This document shows positions 52,915 to 61,200 of a stretch of 64,000 nucleotides of DNA, piece after piece. The DNA comes from Glaciecola sp965660625 (GTDB taxonomy: Bacteria; Pseudomonadota; Gammaproteobacteria; Enterobacterales; Alteromonadaceae), in assembly GCA_965660625.1 (NCBI GenBank), contig CBFIAR010000007.1, positions 1 to 64,000 of the forward strand, read 5' to 3'. Numbering within the stretch: position 1 is the stretch's first letter; each line of letters begins with the position of its first letter. The notes beneath the pieces are model-generated. The model was not told where the DNA came from. It was given only the letters and a program-made list of their open reading frames with translations, and ran no database searches. The position numbers and the translations under genes are program-made.

Positions 52915-55002
52915 TTACTTACTTTTTAACCAGCGCGAAAAAGCATTTGCGCTGAGTGGATAACTGAATTGATAACCTTGCCCAATATTGCAATTATGGG
53001 TTCGCAAAAAATCAAGTTGAGTTTGAGATTCGATGCCTTCAGCAACAATACGTTGATTTAAATTTAGGCCCATATTAATAGCAGCAGTTACAACGGCAGC
53101 ATCATCGTCACTACTATCAATGCTATTAATAATGGAGCGATCAAGTTTTAAAATATCAATAGGAAAACGGCGCAGATTATTCAAACTGGAGAAGCCTGTA
53201 CCAAAGCCATCCATTGCCAGCTTCACACCTAATTCGCTTAGTGCATCTAACGTTAGCTTCGATGTTTCACTATCTTGAGATAACACATTTTCAGTGAGCT
53301 CTATCTCTAAATACTTTGGATCGAGTCCAGTCTCCGCTAGTATTTTTTCTACACTTATTGCATAGCCTAAATTTCGCAGCTCTACAGCCGATACGTTGAC
53401 CGCGACCGGCAGGGCATCTAGCCCGATATCCAACCATTTTTTGATTTGCGTACAGATATCACGCATGACCCATTTTCCTATACTTTCAATGAGTCCGCAT
53501 TCTTCAGCAACGTCAATAAACTGATGTGGGTAAACAAGACCAAGTAGAGGATCTCGCCATCTCAGGAGGGCCTCGGCACCCGATACTAGCCCTGTCGATA
53601 AGTCAATTTGTGGCTGATAATGAACCACAAATTCGTTGTGCTCTACTGCTCTTCTTAAGTTAGAGGCTATTAACTGACGTTGTACCGCGCGAATATTCAT
53701 TTCAGTACGAAAGAATTCGAAATTACTACGACCATTGGCTTTTGCATGGTACATAGCAATATCTGCGTTTTGCATTAACTGGTCAACGGTATGCCCGTCG
53801 TATGGAAAAATACTAATGCCAATGCTAATAGATACGTAAATTTCATTGCCACCAATATGATGAGGAGAAGCAAGCGCAGCGAATAATTTAGCAGCAACAT
53901 GTGCTGCATCTTGGGGGTCATCAATGGTTCTAAGCAATATGACAAATTCATCGCCGCCCTGTCTGCATACAGTGTCGGTTGTGCGAATACAGGCGGACAA
54001 ACGCGCTGCAACTGAATTTAATAGAAGGTCACCTACAGAATGGCCTAAAGAATCATTGATATGTTTAAAAAAATCGAGGTCAATAAACATCAGTGCCAGT
54101 TGCGTTTTACTGCGCAGCGCAGCACCAATTGCTTGGGTTAATCTTTCCTTTAGGAGTAATCGATTGGGTAGTCCAGTTAAGGCATCATGCTGAGCTAGAT
54201 GAGCCATCTTTTTTGTCATCGCGCGAGATTGAGATATATCCCTAAAGACGATGATAGCGCCTGTAACTTGGTTGTTGCTATTGTGAGTAGGAACAGAGGA
54301 ATCTTCAATCCGAAACGCCATACCATCTCGTCTAATGATTGAACTGTTTGCTGAGATTGAAACGCTTTTATTTTCAGAGATGGCTCGGACGACTGGATTT
54401 TTAGATGGTAATTGACTGTTGCTGTCTACTAGTTGAAAGACCTCTTCAAAAGGCATACCAACAGCTTCTTCTTTAGCCCAGCCTGTCATATGTTCTGCGA
54501 TTGGGTTGAGATAGCTTACCTTACCATTTTTGTCTGTCACAAGAACGGCATCCGTCATCGAATGCAGGATGACTTGTGCACGGTCCTTTTCCTCAAAGAG
54601 AACTTCTTCCAAGTGACGTAAATTATTTTTTATGGCTTTCTGTGAATCAACGTAACTTAAAATATGACGTAGCCAAGGAGAAACAGGTTCATTATTTGAA
54701 TAAGGCGGTATTGTATTTTCGTTGGTCGATGGTTCCATGACTAAGACGAGTGCGTTTGGAGCCGCCTCCAAAGCAAAATTAAAAGCGCTTTCACCTTTGT
54801 ATTCAGAGAATAAACTGGAAAGTAAAACTACGTCTGCTTCGTTGTTGTCAAGATAAGAAAAACCGCCTGAAAGCGTGCAAAACCACTCAAGTCTATATGG
54901 GAACATACAGTTTTGGGCTAGTTGTTGTTGGATGCATTGAGCATCAAAACAATTTTTTTCTAGCAACAAAATGCTTAATGGTTCTTTACTTGTTGTTTGC
55001 AT
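52915..55002 (-). CDS. PAS-GGDEF-EAL cyclic-di-GMP protein with degenerate receiver
   Basis: This 695-residue protein has an N-terminal receiver-like domain (about 10-115) without a phospho-acceptor aspartate (VVLLSSLF at that position). PAS follows (about 140-260), then GGDEF with intact RQGGDEFVILL (about 343-353) and EAL with GAEALLRWRDP (about 474). The GGDEF half should be able to make c-di-GMP. In the EAL half most catalytic positions are kept (E in AEALLRW, N in VNVSAVELRN, ELTENVL, K in LKLDRSI, VAEGIES). The usual DDFGTG motif reads D598-G599-FGTG, losing one metal ligand. Phosphodiesterase activity is therefore doubtful. It stands alone. Confidence 0.88.
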   Translation of the reverse strand: MQTTSKEPLSILLLEKNCFDAQCIQQQLAQNCMFPYRLEWFCTLSGGFSYLDNNEADVVLLSSLFSEYKGESAFNFALEAAPNALVLVMEPSTNENTIPPYSNNEPVSPWLRHILSYVDSQKAIKNNLRHLEEVLFEEKDRAQVILHSMTDAVLVTDKNGKVSYLNPIAEHMTGWAKEEAVGMPFEEVFQLVDSNSQLPSKNPVVRAISENKSVSISANSSIIRRDGMAFRIEDSSVPTHNSNNQVTGAIIVFRDISQSRAMTKKMAHLAQHDALTGLPNRLLLKERLTQAIGAALRSKTQLALMFIDLDFFKHINDSLGHSVGDLLLNSVAARLSACIRTTDTVCRQGGDEFVILLRTIDDPQDAAHVAAKLFAALASPHHIGGNEIYVSISIGISIFPYDGHTVDQLMQNADIAMYHAKANGRSNFEFFRTEMNIRAVQRQLIASNLRRAVEHNEFVVHYQPQIDLSTGLVSGAEALLRWRDPLLGLVYPHQFIDVAEECGLIESIGKWVMRDICTQIKKWLDIGLDALPVAVNVSAVELRNLGYAISVEKILAETGLDPKYLEIELTENVLSQDSETSKLTLDALSELGVKLAMDGFGTGFSSLNNLRRFPIDILKLDRSIINSIDSSDDDAAVVTAAINMGLNLNQRIVAEGIESQTQLDFLRTHNCNIGQGYQFSYPLSANAFSRWLKSK

Positions 55003-55231
55003 AATTCCTAACGAAGCCTCTTAGTAATTGGACAATGTAAATGCAGTTACAAAATGTATTGCTCAGGGTTATGGCAATTAAACTCAGTTTTCAAGAACCC
55101 TCGAATTTGGTCGAAACACTGGATTTTTTCTTACTTCATCTAACTAATATGAGCAAGAAATACCCACATTATGTCCTCAGAATGTTGCATATCGTCATAC
55201 TTGTCTGTTCGTTAAAGCACAAAGCCGCGAT

Positions 55232-58200
55232 CTATTCTTTTCGCAAAGTTAGCACCACCTCATGATCAGTTTGATCATCGAGCAAAGGGACATAAGGTGG
55301 TGGCAGCACTTTTCCATCGAGTGTCATCGTTACTTTGGGTTGTTTTTTATCACGCTGAATTTGTTTAACTACAATATGGTAATGAGTACTGCCAAACGTG
55401 TAGTCAACGGAGTAAGTTGTCCAACTTTTTGGAATACACGGCGCAATTTTTAAGCGCTCGCCTTCTTTGGTGATCCCTAGTAAGGACTCCAATACAAGAC
55501 GATACATCCAACCTGCTGAACCTGTATACCAAGTCCAACCACCGCGACCAATGTGAGGCTCAACGGCATATACATCAGCAGCCACAACATAGGGTTCGGC
55601 TTTATAAATAGCCACTTGCTTGGCACTGAGGCCATGATTAAGCGGGTTAATGATATTCATTAATTCCCAAGCGCGTTTGCTATCCCCCATTTTTGCAAAC
55701 GCCATGGTCGCCCAGATTGCGGCATGTGTGTATTGACCTCCATTTTCTCGCACTCCGGGCACATAACCCTTTATGTAACCGGGATTCATTTCTGATTTAT
55801 CAAATGGTGGCTCAAGTAGCTGTATTATCTTGTCCTGCCGTCTCACTAAGTGTTCGTCCAGTGAGTTCATTGCTTGAATTGAGCGTTCTTTATTTCCCGC
55901 ACCGGAGAGTACCGACCAACTTTGGGCAATAGAATCGATAGTGCATTCGGGGCTTAGCGATGAACCTAGTGGTGTGCCATCATCAAACCATGCACGACGA
56001 TACCAAGCACCATCCCAGCTATGTTTGGCTAAATTTTTCTGAAGCTTGTCGGCTTCGTCTCTACAGTGTTTCGAAAACGCGCTGTCTTTATATAAATCTG
56101 CAACCTCAGCAAATTCTTCTAGTATTTTGTATAAGAAGAAGCCAAGCCAAACGCTTTCACCTTTTCCTTCAATACCTACAGTACTCATGCCGTCATTCCA
56201 GTCACCAGAGCCCATTAAGGGCAAACCCTTTTCGCCAAAGCGCAAACCGTGCAGGATTGATAACACACAGTGTTGGTACAATGTGGACTTTTCATGAGTT
56301 ATGGTCGGCAAATCGTAATAGGACTCTTCATCATCGTTCAGCTCGCGTCCCGCAATGAAAGGCGCTAATTCATCCAGTACGTCAATATCTCCAGTGCCGA
56401 TAATATAGCGACAAGTTGCTAATGGTAGCCATAAATAATCGTCTGAGCAGCGAGTTCGTACTCCACGTCCAACCGGCGGATGCCACCAATGCTGAACATC
56501 ACCTTCTGGATATTGGCGAGCTGCACTAGTGAGTAAGTGTTCACGTAGCAACAATGGTTGTGTATGCAGCAGCGCCATGGCATCCTGTAGCTGATCGCGA
56601 AACCCAAACGCACCACCAGATTGATAAAAACCGCTTCGCGCCCAAAAGCGGCAAGCTAAGGTTTGATAAATCAGCCAACCGTTGGTCATGATATTTATTG
56701 TAGGATCAGGCGTTGTTACTTGAACAGTGTCTAAGGTTTTTTGCCAGAAGTGGTGAACGCTTTCGAGCGCACGGCGCACCGTACCTGTTTCCCGCAATTT
56801 CAATGCTAAAGCTCGAGCTTTTTGTATGTTTTTTCCGGCACCGAGTCGGAAAATGATACTTCGCTCTTCACCATCTGCTAGTTCAAACGGCACTTGGATT
56901 GCACCGCAGGGATCGAGACCTGCCCCCAAACGACCGGGTAAGCGCTCTCGGGTCATTGCATCAGGGCATTGTAAAGTACCATTACGGCCAATAAATTCGC
57001 TGCGATCTCCACTCAAGCTTCGAGACATATTGTCAACATCAAAGAAAGCCACTCGATCACCAAACTCTGTATTGTAGGCATTGCGAGCAAACAGCGCTCC
57101 GCTTTGGGCATCAATTTCAGTGACTACATGCATTGCAGATTTAGCACGCTGTTCATCAAGTACCCACTCTACATAGCCAGTAGCAGTCAATCGTCGCTTC
57201 GAACCCGAATGATTCCGAATTTTAAGCACAGAAAACTTAACCGCTTCGTTTAGGTCGACGAATATACACAGTTCTGACTCTATGCCGCCTTCAGTATGCT
57301 CAAAAATACTGTAACCGAAACCATGTCGAGTCACATAAGGGGTTTTACCAGCACTTGGCATCGGCGTTGGTGACCAAAAGTAGCCACTATCTTCATCTCG
57401 TAAATAGAAAGCCTCTCCGCCGCTTGCTCCTACACTGTCCTCGCTCCAAGGCGTTAGGCGATATTCATGCGCGTTTTCACTCCATGTATAAGCTTGACCA
57501 CTTTCAGCAATTACTGTACCGAATTGAGAATTGGCCAATACGTTTACCCAAGGTAAGGGGGTTTTGTTGGCTGTGCTTGTGGTAATGATATATTCGCGGC
57601 CATCGCTACTAAACCCACCAATACCATTATTTAATTGAAGGTTTTGCGTCAGTGTCTGCTGTGGCTCAGTTTTCTTAGGTCTGGAGATATTGGCTGGCTT
57701 TAGCGATGCTATTCGTTTTTCAGTTAAAATACGGCGGTTTATTTGGTCGGCTAGTGTGCCTTGATTATCCATAATGACTGCACGGGCTACAGCTTGTAAA
57801 AGAATTCTATCTTCACTCGAAATTTGCTCACCAGATCGCACAAATATGCCGCCCTTACGATTAATATATTTAGCTTCAGTACCTGAGGTGATAAGCCCCA
57901 TTATATGATCTTGCAGAAGTTGACGGTAACCCATTTGTTCCTCATTCCATATCACCAAATCGACTACTAGCCCTCTTAATCGCCAATATGAATGGCACTG
58001 AATTAACTGACGTACCATTTCAATATGCTGACTACTTGAAATTTTAAGTAGCATAATGGGGAGATCACCAGAAATAGAATGAGCCCATAAGCCAGATTGC
58101 CCGCGTCTATTTTGAGCTAATAATGCTGCATCCGCTCGCAGCGAAATATTGGGATAAATAATTGAGCTGGCAAGACGACGATAGAGCAATACATCAGATT

Positions 58201-61200
58201 CACTTACATTGATTTGATGCAGTGCAATACTGCTATGAGTCCAGGCTAAATCAAGAACTCTATCGGTAAGGTGGCGATCCTGATATTTTCCAATGAGCGC
58301 AATACATTCTTCTCGACTATTAGCCATACCGGTCACTAGATCTACCTTAGCCGTTGCACCTGCATCCATATGCACAGGACAGCGAATGGACACTATTGGG
58401 TCAAGCACGGAACCAGCGCTACCGGATAGCTCTCCTGGCTCCAGTAGTGCTTGTGGTGACACGAGCGTACGACTACGCCCAATGAATTCCAAACGGTTGG
58501 TTGTGCTGGAAACGCCTCCAATTTTGACGTCATCACCATTGCCGTGAGGTACTAATAAATGAAACATCCACACTGTTTCGCTACTTGCAGAGCGTGGTCG
58601 CCGGGAGCATAAAATAGCCGTACCGTTTGCAATTATTTCTGTTTGTACAAAAAGGTTGCTAAAAGACGGGTGTGTAATATCTGATGAGGGTAAGGCCATA
58701 ACCACTTCAGCATAAGTTGTAATATCTAATTGGCGATGTGTGTCTGAGTGATTGCATAAACGAATGCGCCGTAATTCAATATCGTCTTCCGGTGAAACGA
58801 CTATCTCACTATAAGTTTCAATGTCGTGATCGCAACGCCTAAACTCTGCTCGACCTCCAGAAAACAAGGCACTGTATGATTGGGCAGTTTTTAAGGTAGG
58901 TTGGTAGGTTGCAGACCAGAATTCCTCGCTACTTGTATCTCGCACGTATACAAATGTGCCCCAACTCTCACAGGTTGCGTCTTCACGCCAGCGTGTCACG
59001 GCCAAATCGTGCCAGCGACTATAACCTGAGCCCGTGTTGGTTAGCATCACATGATAACAACCGTTTGATAGCAGCTGAACTTCGGGGGCTGGCGTTTGGG
59101 CAGCAATAGGAGTGTTAACAGAAACTTCTGTGTGGTCAAACAGCATGCCACTTTCAGCATGCTGTTCAATGTTTGGTTGAAATATTGACGTTTTTGGCAC
59201 TCGTTCCTGCAGTAAAAGTAGTGCCGATTTGAATAGTGGGTCTGATTCAAAGCGCCGCTGCATTGGGCGGTTTAACATATGGTAAGAAAGAGCCAATAAG
59301 CTCATTCCTTGATGATGAGCCATGAACGAAGGAATAACTGCGCTATTTTGATCATGTAGCAAGCGCGCTTTTGTATAATCAATCGCTTCATAAAAACCAT
59401 ACTGACCTACCATGCCGCTAGCAGCTAATTTTTGTAAGTTTTCACAGGCAGCTTCAGGTGCAACCATTAAGGCTAAAATGGATGAATAGGGCGCAACGAC
59501 TAAATCTTCTGATAACCCTCGCTTGAGTCCTAAACCCGGCACGCCAAAAGCGCTATATTGATAATTTAAATTAGCATCTACGGTATTATAGCCAGATTCG
59601 GAAACTCCCCACGGTACCGCTCGTATTTTTCCATAGGCAATTTGACGAGCTACGGCAGCGCGACACGTTTGCTCAAGTAAGGTGCCTGAGTATGTTGGCA
59701 TGACTAGCATCGGCATTAGGTACTCAAACATAGAGCCACTCCATGACACTAGCACTGGCTCACCGCCCGCACTTGTTTGCAATCGGCTCAAAGCAAACCA
59801 ACTTTCCTGAGGTAATTGGCCTTGAGCAATGGCGACAAAACTACACAATCGTGCTTCGGATGCCAATAAATCATAATAGCTAGTATCTCGACGCTGCTCA
59901 TCAACGTTGTAGCCAATTGCAAGAAGATTCCTTGTATTGTCGTACAAAAATGCAAACTCCATATCAGCAAAATTTTTTGCTCTTTCTGCTAATTTTTCGC
60001 ATGCAATAGTGCGTTGTTTGGCCTGCTCTAAACCGACGGTGATCTGCTCCCGAAGCGAATGTAGCCATTGACTCTCTTGTTCAGATTTTACCAAATTAAG
60101 CTTTGAATCGATAGTGAGTATATACTCACTACAAGCTTCGGTAAGTTGACGTAAAGTTAAGATTTTGCTCTCTTGCATAAATGGTTGAGCAAAAGATGCT
60201 AAGTTACGAGGTGCATGTGGCAAGCCGAGCCAAGGGGTCAGCATACGCAACTCTTGTAATACCGAAAGACACTGTTGATAAAGGTCTTTAGCCCAGCACT
60301 TACTTTGTGAATGCGCTAAGTTTTGGAAACTGCTGTGCAGGCTAGTTTGTATTTTTTCAGCGGCGTCAGAGAGCATAGTTAGGTTCAAAACAACTTGCTG
60401 AATGCTACATGGCCCTTGCTGTTGAACAGAGTTTAGCAATTCGTGCATTGACTGAATTGCATCTAAAGGCGGAGTAAGGTCATCGGCAGAACCCAATACT
60501 GATTTGCGGTGCTGCTGTTCTTCAGAATATGATGATGCCACAATATCGAGAGTTGTGCTGATGCCCGCATAAAAGCGCGGATGAAAAATATTTTGGTCAG
60601 GCAACTCTAAAAGCGCTAAGCGCAGGGTTAATAAATGTCCTGCTAAGTTACCACTGTCAACCGATGAAATGTATTTTGGTGTCAGTACATGCAACGATTG
60701 AGTGTCGTACCAATTGTAAAAATGTCCTTTGTGGCGCTCTAACTTATCTAAAGTTGCAAAACAATCAGTGGACCGTTTCAGCAACTGCCCCGTATTAATA
60801 AAACCGAAATCATAAGCGCTCACATTAGCCAATAATGATAAACCAATATTAGTAGGTGAGGTACGATGAGCAGTTACTGGACCGGGGTGTTCTTGAAAAT
60901 TATCAGGGATTAACCAATGATCGTCAACAGTGCTGAAGTGGTCAAAAAAGGCCCACGTTCTGCGCGCGATACCATGCAAAAAAGAGATTTGTTCAGGTTC
61001 GAGAGTGGTTTCCTGGGTAAATTGGGGCAAACTTATCCACCACGCGATGGCAGGGGATAAAACCCAAAGTAACAGTATGGGAAAAGTTCCGGCCAAGTTG
61101 ATAATGCTATCTGATGGCAAAATAAAACTACTATCAGTTTTTTGCGTAGACACGGCTATTACAATAAAAGCGCTGAAAATGGCAATACTGGGTGCTGCCC

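Noticed and set aside
55041..55265. 74-codon plus-strand frame between the GGDEF-EAL and NdvB genes
   Set aside because: It overlaps the end of the NdvB gene, is low in protein character and has no recognisable family.
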